Of a stretch of 64,000 nucleotides of DNA, positions 31,992-41,118 are shown one piece after another; the stretch's first letter is position 1; each line of letters starts with the position of its first letter. The position numbers and the translations under genes were made by a program. Location: contig NZ_CP071139.1 in the NCBI RefSeq assembly GCF_017639205.1, forward strand, positions 5,331,501 through 5,395,500, in the 5' to 3' direction. The notes under the pieces are model-generated. The model searched no databases. It saw nothing but the letters and a program-made list of their open reading frames with translations, and was not told the DNA's origin. The stretch is from Streptomyces nojiriensis. GTDB lineage: Bacteria > Actinomycetota > Actinomycetes > Streptomycetales > Streptomycetaceae.

Positions 31992-33241
31992 ACCTCTACG
32001 ACTCCCTTCCCGACGCGGCGGCAACGGTCTTCGGCGCCGAGGCCGTCGCCGAGATCTCGTACGACGTCCTCACGGTGGACGTGCCCGTCGGCAGCTGGAT
32101 CTCCGCCCTGGAGATCGCCCGGGACAAGCTGGGCTGCACGTACTTCGACTGGCTGAGCGCGGTGGACGAGCCCGGCACCGGCTTCCGGATCTGCGCGCAC
32201 GTCGCGTCCCTGGAGAACCACCGGGTGCGCCGACTGCTGCTGCGCACGACCGTCCCGCACGGCGCCGCCTCCCTGCCGTCCGCGGTCGCCGTCTACGCGG
32301 GGGCGGAATGGCACGAGCGCGAGACGTTCGAGATGTTCGGGGTGACCTTCACCGACCACCCGCACCTCGTTCCCCTCCTCCTCCCGGAGAACTTCGAGGG
32401 CCACCCGCTGCGCAAGGACTTCGTCCTGGCCGCGCGCGTCGCCAAGGCCTGGCCCGGTGCCAAGGAGCCCGGCGAGGCGCACGACCCGGACGCGCCCAAG
32501 CGCCGCCAGATGCTCCCGCCGGGCGTACCGGACCCCAACGACTGGGGCCCGATGAAGGGCCAGCTCCCGCCGGCCCCGTCCCGCCCGGCCCGCACCCCGC
32601 GTGCGGCCGGCGCGGCGGGCGCCGCCGCGCGCACCCCGCGCGAGGGCGCCCCGGTCCGCCGCACCCGCTCGGTCACCGAGGGCTCGGCCACCCAGTCCCC
32701 GGCCGACGCGGCCACCGGGACGGGCGCGGAAGCCGCCCCCCGCCCGCCGCGCCGCACCCGCTCGGTGTCGGAGGGCTCGGCAAGCCAGTCGGCCCCGGCC
32801 GACGCCGCCACCGACACGGCTGCGGAGTCCACCCCCCGCCCGCCGCGCCGCACCCGCTCGGTCGCCGACGGCTCGGTGAGCCAGGCCCCGGCCCCGGCTC
32901 CGGACGCGGAGGAGGCGGCCGCCGCGCCGCGCCGCACTCGCTCGGCATCCGAGGGCTCCGCGAGCCAAGCTGCCGCAGGCGCCGCCCCGGACGCGGAGGA
33001 GGCGGCCGCCGCGCCGCGCCGCCCGGCACCGCGCAGCTCGGACGCCCCCTGGCACGACCCGAAGCCCGCCTTCGAGGAACCGGCTCCCGGGTCGGCTCCG
33101 AAGGCGGAGCCGGGGACCGGACCCGAGCCGGCCCCCAAGGCCGCACCCAAGGCAGAACCGGAAACCGGGCCCGCTGCGGGCGACGGGACCCGACCCACCA
33201 CCGACCCCACCACCGACCCCGACAACGGAGGCGACGCGTGA
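31988..33241 (+). CDS. nuoC: NADH-quinone oxidoreductase subunit C, second locus, with long repetitive tail
   Basis: 417 residues, roughly twice the usual NuoC length. Residues 1-190 are a normal 30-kDa subunit (AEWHERETFEMFGVTFTDHP, then LLLPENFEGHPLRKDF). From about 200 the protein becomes a Pro/Ala/Arg-rich low-complexity tail. It contains four copies of a unit starting RRTRS(V/A)(S/T/A)(E/D)GS near residues 223, 255, 288 and 316, then an acidic Lys/Pro/Glu end. The tail should be disordered. GTG overlaps the nuoB stop. In many bacteria NuoC pairs with NuoD, but there is no nuoD in this locus. Confidence 0.93.
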   Translation: MNLYDSLPDAAATVFGAEAVAEISYDVLTVDVPVGSWISALEIARDKLGCTYFDWLSAVDEPGTGFRICAHVASLENHRVRRLLLRTTVPHGAASLPSAVAVYAGAEWHERETFEMFGVTFTDHPHLVPLLLPENFEGHPLRKDFVLAARVAKAWPGAKEPGEAHDPDAPKRRQMLPPGVPDPNDWGPMKGQLPPAPSRPARTPRAAGAAGAAARTPREGAPVRRTRSVTEGSATQSPADAATGTGAEAAPRPPRRTRSVSEGSASQSAPADAATDTAAESTPRPPRRTRSVADGSVSQAPAPAPDAEEAAAAPRRTRSASEGSASQAAAGAAPDAEEAAAAPRRPAPRSSDAPWHDPKPAFEEPAPGSAPKAEPGTGPEPAPKAAPKAEPETGPAAGDGTRPTTDPTTDPDNGGDA

Positions 33242-34203
33242 ACGACGTCCTCGACGTCGCCCTGCGGCTGATCGTCGTCTTCGCCGTCTTCCTGGTGCTC
33301 CCGCTCGTCGTCGGGCAGACCGAGCACAAGGTGATGGCCCACATGCAGGGCCGCCTCGGCCCCATGTACGCCGGCGGCTTCCACGGCTGGGCCCAGCTCG
33401 TCGCCGACGGGGTGAAGTTCGCGCAGAAGGAAGACATCGTCCCGGCGGGCGCCGACCGCCGGATCTTCCAGCTCGCCCCCGCCGTCGCGCTGCTGCCGTA
33501 CCTCCTCGTCCTCCTGGTCATCCCCATCGGCCCGGGCGAGGGCGCCGTAGGCCAGCTCATCGACGCGGGCCTGTTCTTCGCGCTCGCCGTCATGGGCGTC
33601 GGAGTCCTCGGCTCCCTGATGGCCGGCTGGGCCTCGGCGAACAAGTTCTCCCTGCTCGGCGGCCTGCGCACCGCCGCGCAGCTGCTCGCCTACGAGCTCC
33701 CGATGCTGCTCGCGGCCGCCTCCGTCGCCATGGCGGCCGGTACGGTCTCGCTCCCCGGGATCGTCGAGGCCTTCGAGTGGTGGTGGCTGCCCTGGCAGAT
33801 CGCCGGCGCGCTCGTCTTCTTCGTCGCCGGCCTCGCCGAACTGCAGCGGCCCCCCTTCGACATGCCCGTCGCCGACTCGGAGATCATCTTCGGCGCGTAC
33901 ACCGAGTACACCGGCCTGCGCTTCGCACTGTTCCTCCTCGCCGAGTACGCCGGCATCGTCGTCCTCTGCGCCCTGACCACCGTCCTCTTCCTCGGCGGCT
34001 GGCACGGCCCGTTCGGCGACGACCTCGGCTGGGTCTGGACCCTGCTCAAGATCGCGATCCTCGCCTTCGTCGTGATCTGGCTCCGCGTGAGCTACCCGCG
34101 CCTGCGCGAGGACCAGCTCCAGAAGCTCGCCTGGACCACACTCATCCCGCTCGCGCTCGCCCAGATCGCGCTCACCGGCATCGTGAAGGTGGCGATCCAG
34201 TAA
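33238..34203 (+). CDS. nuoH: NADH-quinone oxidoreductase subunit H, second locus
   Basis: 321-residue membrane subunit that forms the quinone channel and joins the peripheral arm to the membrane arm. Seen: eight or so hydrophobic segments, EHKVMAHMQGRLGPMYAGGF (family 'ERK..A..Q.R.GP'), and the signature GLAELQRPPFDMPVADSEII followed by FGAYTEYTG. GTG overlaps the nuoC stop (GTGA); the stop TAA overlaps the nuoI ATG by one base. Confidence 0.96.
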   Translation: MNDVLDVALRLIVVFAVFLVLPLVVGQTEHKVMAHMQGRLGPMYAGGFHGWAQLVADGVKFAQKEDIVPAGADRRIFQLAPAVALLPYLLVLLVIPIGPGEGAVGQLIDAGLFFALAVMGVGVLGSLMAGWASANKFSLLGGLRTAAQLLAYELPMLLAAASVAMAAGTVSLPGIVEAFEWWWLPWQIAGALVFFVAGLAELQRPPFDMPVADSEIIFGAYTEYTGLRFALFLLAEYAGIVVLCALTTVLFLGGWHGPFGDDLGWVWTLLKIAILAFVVIWLRVSYPRLREDQLQKLAWTTLIPLALAQIALTGIVKVAIQ

Positions 34204-34823
34204 TGCCCATCCCCGGATCCGGCCTGGCCAAGGGCCTGGCCGTCACGCTGCGCACGATGACGAAGCGCTCGCACACGGCCCAGTACCCCGAGGTCCAGCC
34301 CGAACTGCCGCCCCGCTCCCGCGGGGTCATCGGTCTGTTCGAGGAGAACTGCACCGTCTGCATGCTCTGCGCCCGTGAGTGCCCCGACTGGTGCATCTAC
34401 ATCGACTCCCACAAGGAGACGGTCCCGGCGTCCACCCCCGGTGGCCGCGAGCGCAGCCGCAACGTCCTCGACCGCTTCGCCATCGACTTCTCCCTCTGCA
34501 TGTACTGCGGTATCTGCATCGAGGTGTGCCCCTTCGACGCCCTCTTCTGGTCGCCGGAGTTCGAGTACGCGGAGACCGACATCCACGAGCTGACCCACGA
34601 GCGCGACAAGCTCCGCGAGTGGATGTGGACCGTCCCGGCGCCGCCCGCGCTGGACCCGGCGGCCGAGGAGCCCAAGGAGATCGCCGCCGCCCGCAAGGCG
34701 GTGGAGAAGGCCGAAGCCGCAGCCGCGGCGGCAGCCGCCGCCGAAGCCGCAGCAGCCGAAGCCGCCGCCCAGGCGGCCGAGACCGAACCGCCGACCGAAC
34801 CGACCCCGGAGGGAGACGCGTGA
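34203..34823 (+). CDS. nuoI: NADH-quinone oxidoreductase subunit I, second locus
   Basis: 206 residues with two [4Fe-4S] clusters: Cys50/53/56/60 (CTVCMLCARECP) and Cys99/102/105/109 (CMYCGICIEVCP), the N6a/N6b relay to cluster N2. After residue 145 it has a long Ala/Glu tail (AAARKAVEKAEAAAAAAAAA and on) that may be helical; an extension is absent from short bacterial NuoI. ATG overlaps the nuoH stop (TAATG). Confidence 0.95.
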   Translation: MPIPGSGLAKGLAVTLRTMTKRSHTAQYPEVQPELPPRSRGVIGLFEENCTVCMLCARECPDWCIYIDSHKETVPASTPGGRERSRNVLDRFAIDFSLCMYCGICIEVCPFDALFWSPEFEYAETDIHELTHERDKLREWMWTVPAPPALDPAAEEPKEIAAARKAVEKAEAAAAAAAAAEAAAAEAAAQAAETEPPTEPTPEGDA

Positions 34824-35419
34824 GCCCCGCCGCCACCCTGGCCGAAGCCGCCACCACCACCGGGCCCGGCTTCCTCTCCCCGGCCGGCGTCGAGATCGCC
34901 TTCCTCCTCGTCGGACTCGCCACCCTCGGCGCGGCCCTCGTCACGGTCACCACCAAGCAGCTGGTGCACGCCGCCCTGTGGCTGGTCGTCGCGCTCGGCG
35001 GCATCGCCGTCGAGTACCTGCTGCTGACCGCCGAGTTCATCGCCTGGGTCCAGGTCCTCATCTACCTCGGCTCCGTGGTCGTCCTCCTCCTCTTCGGGCT
35101 GATGCTCACCAAGGCCCCCATCGGCCGCTCCCCGGACGCCGACTCCGGCAACCGCTGGATCGCGCTCGGCGTCGCCGTCGTCGCGGCCGTGTCGCTGGTC
35201 TGGGTGGTCGTCGACGCCTTCCGCACCACCTGGATCGACCTCGACGGACCGGCCCAGGGCTCCACCAAGGTCTCCGGCGAGATCCTCTTCCAGCACTGGG
35301 TGCTGCCGTTCGAGGCGCTCTCCGTCCTCCTCCTCGCAGCCCTGATCGGCGCCATCGTGCTGTCCCGCAGGAACGAACCCACCGACGCCACCGACGCCAG
35401 CGACAAGGGGCAGCGCTGA
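34820..35419 (+). CDS. nuoJ: NADH-quinone oxidoreductase subunit J, second locus
   Basis: 199-residue membrane subunit with five hydrophobic segments. Family stretches: HAALWLVVALGGIAVEYLLL, EFIAWVQVLIYLGSVVVLLL and FGLMLTKAPIGR. Near the end is a helix LLLAALIGAIVLSRR. GTG overlaps the nuoI stop (GTGA), and the stop overlaps the nuoK ATG. Confidence 0.94.
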   Translation: MSPAATLAEAATTTGPGFLSPAGVEIAFLLVGLATLGAALVTVTTKQLVHAALWLVVALGGIAVEYLLLTAEFIAWVQVLIYLGSVVVLLLFGLMLTKAPIGRSPDADSGNRWIALGVAVVAAVSLVWVVVDAFRTTWIDLDGPAQGSTKVSGEILFQHWVLPFEALSVLLLAALIGAIVLSRRNEPTDATDASDKGQR

Positions 35420-35766
35420 TGCACCTCGCCTACCCCGCCGTACTCGCGGCGCTCCTCTTCTGCACGGGCCTGTACGGGGTACTCGCCCGCCGCAACGCCA
35501 TCCTGGTCCTGATGTCCGTCGAGCTGATGCTCAACGCCGTCAACCTCAACCTGGTGGCCTTCGACGTCTGGCTGCGCGACGCCCTGCACGCCGGCCAGGC
35601 CCTCACCCTCTTCACCATCGCGATCGCCGCCGCCGAGATCGGCATCGGCCTCGCGATCGTGCTGATGGTGTACCGCAACCGGGGCACCTCCGACGTCGAC
35701 CGGCTGCGCGACACCGCCGAAGGCCACGAGCCCGCCGCGAACAACCAGAGCGAGGTCACCGCGTGA
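35419..35766 (+). CDS. nuoK: NADH-quinone oxidoreductase subunit K, second locus
   Basis: 115-residue three-helix membrane subunit (MrpC-like). Seen: YGVLARRNAILVLMSVELML with the conserved membrane glutamate, NAVNLNLVAFD, and LTLFTIAIAAAEIGIGLAIV with the second conserved glutamate. Both proton-path glutamates are present. ATG overlaps nuoJ's TGA, and its own stop overlaps the nuoL GTG. Confidence 0.95.
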   Translation: MHLAYPAVLAALLFCTGLYGVLARRNAILVLMSVELMLNAVNLNLVAFDVWLRDALHAGQALTLFTIAIAAAEIGIGLAIVLMVYRNRGTSDVDRLRDTAEGHEPAANNQSEVTA

Positions 35767-37796
35767 GCACCACGACCCTCGCCGCCCTCGTCCCGCTGCT
35801 CCCCTTCCTGGGCGCGGTGGCGGGACTGCTGCTCGGCCGCACCGCCCCCGGGTTCGTCCGGCCGCTCGCGATCCTGCCGACGCTCGGGGCCGCCGTACTG
35901 GCCGTACTCGTCGCCCTCCGCCAGGGCGGCGGCGAGACGATCTATGCCGCGACCGAGCTGACCCCGACCGGCTCGGTGCCGATCGACCTGTCGCTCTACA
36001 TCGACGGCTTCGCCGCGCTGGTCGCCGTCCTGGTCGGGGTGGTCGCCACCTGCGTACAGGTCTACTCGACGGCGTACCTCCGTGAGGACCCGCGCTACCC
36101 GTCGTATGCCGCTCTCGTCTCACTGTTCACCTCCGCCATGCTGCTCGTCGTCTACTCCGGCGACCTGATGGTGCTGCTGGTCGGCTGGGAGGTCATGGGC
36201 ATCTGCTCGTACTTCCTGGTCGGCCACTACTGGGAGACCGAAGCGGCCCGCTCCGCCTCCCTGAAGGCCTTCCTCGTCACCAAGCTCGGCGACGTCCCCT
36301 TCCTGATCGGCCTGTTCGCGCTCGCGGCCGACGCCGGTTCCTTCGAGATCCCGAAGATCCTGGGCACCGTCGCCGCGGGCGGACTCGACCACCCGACCCT
36401 GATCGCGCTGCTCCTGCTCGCCGGTGTCGCGGGCAAATCCGCGCAGTTCCCCCTGCACACCTGGCTCCCCGACGCCATGGCGGGCCCCACCCCGGTCTCG
36501 GCGCTCATCCACGCCGCGACGATGGTCGCCGCCGGTGTCTACTTCATCGCCCGCCTCCTGCCCGTCTTCGCGTCCTCCTGGGCCGCGCTGGTGGTCATGG
36601 CCGTGATGGCGGCCGTCACGATGGTCGGCTCCGGCCTGGCCGCCATCGCCCAGGACGACATCAAGCGGGTGCTCGCGTACTCCACGATCGGTCAGCTCGG
36701 CTACATGGTCGGCGCCCTGGCCGTCGGCGACCGCGGCGCCGCCGTGTTCCACCTCCTGTCCCACGGCGCCTTCAAGGCGCTCCTCTTCCTCGGCGCCGGC
36801 GTGATCATCCACGCCGCCGGTACGAACTCCCTGGGCGTCATGTCCCGGATGGACGGCCTGGCCAAGCGCATCCCCGACGCCTTCTGGACGATGACGATCG
36901 CGCTGCTCGCGCTCGCCGCCGTGCCGCCCTTCGCCGGCTTCTTCTCCAAGGAAGCCGTCCTCGTCGCCGCCGAGCACACCGCGACCGGCCACTCGGAGTT
37001 CGCGCCCAGCGCCGCCGGCTGGCTGGTGCTCGTCGCCGGTCTGCTGACCGCGCTGCTCACCGCCGCCTACGCCACCCGGCTGTGGCTGATGGCCTTCCGC
37101 GGCCGGGGCGCCGCCGCCCCCGACCACGGCAAGGAGCCCCTCGCCATGACCGGCGTGCTGTGGCTGCTGGCGATCCCGTCGATCGGCTTCGGCCTCGCGG
37201 CCGGCCCCCTCTCCGACTGGTTCGACGGCGGGGAACTCACCCCGACCCTCGTCACCTCCGTCCTCGGCACGGGTGCCGCGGCCATCGGCGCGATGCTCAC
37301 CTACGCCCTCTGGCAGCGCGCCTCGGCGAAGGCCGCCCTCGCGACCGCCGCCGGCACCGGAGCCGGTGCCGCAGCCGGTGCCGGAGTACCCGCAACCGTC
37401 GCAGTCGCCGCCGCCGAATCCGCCGCGGAAGCCCCGGAGGTGGCCGAGGTGACCCACGATCACCCCGCCGTCCCGGCCGGCCCCGCCGCCGACCCCGGCA
37501 AGGCGTTCCTCGGCCCGCTGCACCGCCACGCGGCCGTCGGTTTCCACCTCGACGCCGTCTACGACCGGCTGTTCGTCCGGCCCGTCCGGGCCGCCGCGAG
37601 CCTCGTCCGCTTCCTCGACCGCGAGGTCGTGGACACATACGTCCGCGGCGCGGGCACCGGCACCCAGCTGCTCGGCAGCCTCGTACGCCGCGCCCAGACC
37701 GGCAACGTGCAGAGCTACCTGAGCGCCCTGCTCGCCGGCGCCGTGGTCCTGGCGATCGCCACCGCCGTCCTCGCCAACGTCAACGCCGGATCGTGA
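35763..37796 (+). CDS. nuoL: NADH-quinone oxidoreductase subunit L, second locus
   Basis: 677 residues, full length. Antiporter-like core with WLPDAMAGPTPVSALIHAAT and DIKRVLAYSTIGQLGYMVGA, as in the first-locus nuoL. A cytosolic/periplasmic Ala/Gly-rich insert (about 520-575: GTGAGAAAGAGVPATVAVAA) sits between the antiporter core and the C-terminal amphipathic helix region. The last helix is AVVLAIATAVLANV. GTG overlaps nuoK (GTGA), and the stop overlaps the nuoM start. Confidence 0.96.
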   Translation: MSTTTLAALVPLLPFLGAVAGLLLGRTAPGFVRPLAILPTLGAAVLAVLVALRQGGGETIYAATELTPTGSVPIDLSLYIDGFAALVAVLVGVVATCVQVYSTAYLREDPRYPSYAALVSLFTSAMLLVVYSGDLMVLLVGWEVMGICSYFLVGHYWETEAARSASLKAFLVTKLGDVPFLIGLFALAADAGSFEIPKILGTVAAGGLDHPTLIALLLLAGVAGKSAQFPLHTWLPDAMAGPTPVSALIHAATMVAAGVYFIARLLPVFASSWAALVVMAVMAAVTMVGSGLAAIAQDDIKRVLAYSTIGQLGYMVGALAVGDRGAAVFHLLSHGAFKALLFLGAGVIIHAAGTNSLGVMSRMDGLAKRIPDAFWTMTIALLALAAVPPFAGFFSKEAVLVAAEHTATGHSEFAPSAAGWLVLVAGLLTALLTAAYATRLWLMAFRGRGAAAPDHGKEPLAMTGVLWLLAIPSIGFGLAAGPLSDWFDGGELTPTLVTSVLGTGAAAIGAMLTYALWQRASAKAALATAAGTGAGAAAGAGVPATVAVAAAESAAEAPEVAEVTHDHPAVPAGPAADPGKAFLGPLHRHAAVGFHLDAVYDRLFVRPVRAAASLVRFLDREVVDTYVRGAGTGTQLLGSLVRRAQTGNVQSYLSALLAGAVVLAIATAVLANVNAGS

Positions 37797-39388
37797 GCCG
37801 TGAGTCAGCCGTGATTGATATCAGCCCGTCCGTGATGCAGTTCCTTCTGGCGTTCATCGTGGCCGCACCGCTCCTCGGCTCCGCCGCGGCGCTCCTGCCG
37901 GCCCCGCCCGGCCTCAAGGGCAAGAGCCCCGAGCAGGCCGTGCTCCGCCACGGCGTGACCGTGACCAGCGTGATCCTCGCCGCGGCCGTCGCCCTCACCC
38001 TGGGCTTCGACCACGACGCCCCGTCCCGCATCCAGGCGACGACGGACATCAGCTGGATCCAGGCGCTGAACGTCCGGATCCACCTCGGCGTCGACGGCAT
38101 CTCGCTCCCCCTCCTCCTGATGACCGCGCTGCTGTTCTTCCTCTGCGCGCTCTACAGCTACTTCAAGCTGCCCGCGGGCCCCTCCCCGAAGGCCTTCGTC
38201 GCCCTGCTCCTGGTCCTGGAGTCCGGCACCCTCGCGACCTTCGCCGTCCTCGACCTGCTGCTCTTCTTCCTCGCCTTCGAGATGGTCCTCATCCCGATGT
38301 ACTTCCTCATCGCCCGCTGGGGCGGTGCTCAGCGGCAGGCCGCCGCCTGGAAGTTCATCCTCTACACGCTCCTCGGCTCCGTCGTCATGCTGCTCGGTCT
38401 GCTCCTGATCGGACTGAACAGCGGCACTTTCGACATGGTGACACTGGCCTCTGACAACGGCCGCGAACTGTCCCACACCACCCAGCTCCTGGCCGTTCTC
38501 GCCATCGGCATCGGCCTCGCCGTGAAGACCCCGATGTGGCCCCTGCACAGCTGGCTGCCGGACGCCCACACCGCCGCGCCCACCGTCGGATCCGTCCTGC
38601 TGGCCGGCGTCCTGCTCAAGATGGGCACGTACGGGTTCGTCCGCATCCTGCTGCCCATCACCCCCGACGGCATGGCCACCTTCGCCCCCTACCTGGGCGC
38701 CTTCGCGGCAGTCGGCATCGTCTACGGATCGCTCGCCTGCCTCGCCCTGGCCCGCAAGGGGAACAAGGGCGACCTCAAGCGCCTGATCGCCTACTCCTCC
38801 GTCGGCCACATGGGCTTCGTCCTCCTCGGCATCGCGAGCATGACCCCCACCGGCGTCAACGGCGCGCTCTTCGCCAACATCGCCCACGGCCTGATCACCG
38901 GCCTCCTCTTCTTCCTGGTCGGCGCCCTCAAGGACCGCTACGGCACCGCCGACCTGGACACCCTCGCCGGAGCCACCGGCGCCGCCCTCTACGGCCGCGC
39001 CCCCCGCCTCGGCGCACTCCTCGCCTTCGCCGCCGTCGCCTCCCTGGGCCTGCCGGGCCTCGCCGGCTTCTGGGGCGAGATGCTGGCCCTCTTCGGCGCC
39101 TTCGACCCCGCCGAGGGCCTCTCCCGCCCCGCGTTCCTCACCTACGTGGCCGTCGGCGCGTTCGGCACCCTGCTCACCGCCGCGTACCTCCTGATCGTCG
39201 TACGGCGCGTCTGCATGGGAGACCCGAAAGCCGGTCCCGAGCTCGCCGTCGCCGACATCCAGCGCTACGAGTTCGCCGCCTGGACCCCGCTCGTCGCCCT
39301 CACCGTCCTCGCCGGCCTGTGGCCCGCGGTCCTCCTCGGCCTCACCGACCCGGCCGTCCAGAAGCTCCTCGCAGGAGGCAATTCATGA
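37793..39388 (+). CDS. nuoM: NADH-quinone oxidoreductase subunit M, second locus
   Basis: 531 residues. Core signatures: FLAFEMVLIPMYFLIARWGG, VKTPMWPLHSWLPDAHTAAP and DLKRLIAYSSVGHMGFVLLG. GTG 37793 overlaps the nuoL stop (GTGA), the pattern used throughout the operon; a second in-frame GTG at 37811 is possible. The stop overlaps the nuoN ATG. Confidence 0.95.
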   Translation: MSRESAVIDISPSVMQFLLAFIVAAPLLGSAAALLPAPPGLKGKSPEQAVLRHGVTVTSVILAAAVALTLGFDHDAPSRIQATTDISWIQALNVRIHLGVDGISLPLLLMTALLFFLCALYSYFKLPAGPSPKAFVALLLVLESGTLATFAVLDLLLFFLAFEMVLIPMYFLIARWGGAQRQAAAWKFILYTLLGSVVMLLGLLLIGLNSGTFDMVTLASDNGRELSHTTQLLAVLAIGIGLAVKTPMWPLHSWLPDAHTAAPTVGSVLLAGVLLKMGTYGFVRILLPITPDGMATFAPYLGAFAAVGIVYGSLACLALARKGNKGDLKRLIAYSSVGHMGFVLLGIASMTPTGVNGALFANIAHGLITGLLFFLVGALKDRYGTADLDTLAGATGAALYGRAPRLGALLAFAAVASLGLPGLAGFWGEMLALFGAFDPAEGLSRPAFLTYVAVGAFGTLLTAAYLLIVVRRVCMGDPKAGPELAVADIQRYEFAAWTPLVALTVLAGLWPAVLLGLTDPAVQKLLAGGNS

Positions 39389-40917
39389 CGGCCATGACGG
39401 CCCTGACGGTCCTCTCCGCCGAGGCCCCGAGCCTGGTCCAGTCCGTCGACTGGCTCGCCATCGCACCCGTGGTGATCACCGCCGCCGTCGGCCTGGTCGT
39501 CCTCGTCGCCGACCTGTTCCTCACCGAACGCCACAAGCCGGTCCTCGGCTGGATCTCGGTCGCCGGCCTCGCCGCCGCGACCGCCACCCTGCTGCCGCTG
39601 CGCGCCGGTGACCGCGCCACCTTCTGCCTCACCGGCGACCCCGCGGCCTGCAGCTACGTCGCAGACCACTTCACGCTCGTCATCCAGTTCCTGGTGCTGG
39701 CCGGCGCACTGGTCACCGCCCTGGTGTCGGTCACCGCCGTCCACGACACCCGCATGCCGGCCGGCGAGTACTGGTTCCTGCTGCTCTCCTCCGCCTCCGG
39801 AGCGGCCCTGCTGCCCGCCTCCCGCGACCTCGCCACCCTGATCGTCGCGCTGGAAGTCGCCTCGCTGCCCGCCTTCGCCCTCGTCGGCATGCGCCGCGGC
39901 GACCGGCTCTCCTCCGAGGCCGCCCTGAAGTTCTTCCTGTCCTCCGTCACCGCCACCGCCGTGTCGCTGATGGGCGTCAGCTTCGTCTACGCCGCCACCG
40001 GCTCCCTGCACCTCACCCAGGTCGCCGACCGCCTCGAAGACGTCCCCGGGCAGCTCGACACCCTCGCCATCGCCGGCGTCGTCCTCACCCTCGTCGGCTT
40101 CGCCTTCAAGACCGCGGCCGTCCCCTTCCACTTCTGGGTCCCCGACACCTACGTCGGAGCCCCCCTGCCCATCGCCGGCTACCTCTCGGTGATCGGCAAG
40201 GCCGTCGGCTTCACCGGCCTCATCCTCGTCACGGTGATCGCCTTCCCGGCGTACTCCGACGTCTGGGGCCCGGCCCTGGCCGTCCTCGCCGCCCTCACCA
40301 TGACCCTGGGCAACGCCGCCGCCCTGCGGCAGTCCCCGGACCGCCCCAACAGTGCCGTACGGCTGCTCGCCTGGTCCTCGGTCGGCCAGGCCGGATACCT
40401 GCTGGTCCCGATCGCCGCGGCCGCGTACTCCGGGCGCGACCAGATCGGCTCCACCGTCGCCTACGCCCTCATGTACGCCGCCGTGAACCTCGGCGCCTTT
40501 GCCGTGGCCGCCCTGGTCGCCCGTACCAAGCCGCTCCACCGGATCAGCGACTACCGCGGGCTCTACGCCGAGCGCCCGCTGGCCGCCCTCTCCCTCGGCT
40601 TCTTCCTGCTCTGCCTGGCGGGACTGCCGCCGGGCATCATCGGGCTCTTCGCCAAGGTCACCGTCTTCCGGTCCGCGGTCGACGCGGGCCTGGGCTGGCT
40701 GGCCGTGGTCATGGCGATCAACGTCGTCATCGCCCTGTACTACTACCTGCGCTGGACGGCCCTGCTCTTCCGCACCCCCGAGGGCGCGCAGACCCGTACG
40801 CGCGCCCCCTGGCCGGTGGCGGCGGCCATCGTCGTCACGGCGATCACGGCGCTCGTCGTCTCGGCCGCCCCGGAGCTCATCCTGCGCGTCACCTCGGGCA
40901 GCCTCTTCGCCCAGTAA
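39385..40917 (+). CDS. nuoN: NADH-quinone oxidoreductase subunit N, second locus
   Basis: 510 residues, last gene of the second nuo operon. Seen: PFHFWVPDTYVGAPLPIAGY in the core and, in place of the usual lysine helix, SAVRLLAWSSVGQAGYLLVP, where the 'DVKR' lysine region reads NSAVR. ATG overlaps nuoM (ATGA), with GGAGG eight bases upstream. The altered helix is a possible functional difference from the first-locus copy (TDVKRLLAYSSIAHAGF). Confidence 0.94.
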   Translation: MTAMTALTVLSAEAPSLVQSVDWLAIAPVVITAAVGLVVLVADLFLTERHKPVLGWISVAGLAAATATLLPLRAGDRATFCLTGDPAACSYVADHFTLVIQFLVLAGALVTALVSVTAVHDTRMPAGEYWFLLLSSASGAALLPASRDLATLIVALEVASLPAFALVGMRRGDRLSSEAALKFFLSSVTATAVSLMGVSFVYAATGSLHLTQVADRLEDVPGQLDTLAIAGVVLTLVGFAFKTAAVPFHFWVPDTYVGAPLPIAGYLSVIGKAVGFTGLILVTVIAFPAYSDVWGPALAVLAALTMTLGNAAALRQSPDRPNSAVRLLAWSSVGQAGYLLVPIAAAAYSGRDQIGSTVAYALMYAAVNLGAFAVAALVARTKPLHRISDYRGLYAERPLAALSLGFFLLCLAGLPPGIIGLFAKVTVFRSAVDAGLGWLAVVMAINVVIALYYYLRWTALLFRTPEGAQTRTRAPWPVAAAIVVTAITALVVSAAPELILRVTSGSLFAQ

Positions 40918-40956
40918 CGGGCGCTTGTAATCCGTACGGAGCAACGCCCGCCGCGT

Positions 40957-40986
40957 CCCCGCCGCCCCCCGCGCAGGGGCGGCGGC
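40957..40986 (+). terminator. Terminator after the second nuo operon
   Basis: Stem CCGCCGCCCC / GGGGCGGCGG around a 7-base loop, inside a wider GC-rich inverted repeat region, 40 bases past nuoN. Confidence 0.65.
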
Positions 40987-41118
40987 GGGCGGCCGCCCCT
41001 GCGCGCCCTGGGAACCAGACGCCCTCACCTCGCGTTGACCAGGAAGGGAGGGTCCACTGGACCGTAGACCCTCAAATCCATGACGGGCTCCCCTGCCGCA
41101 CCACTTGGAGGGCGTACC

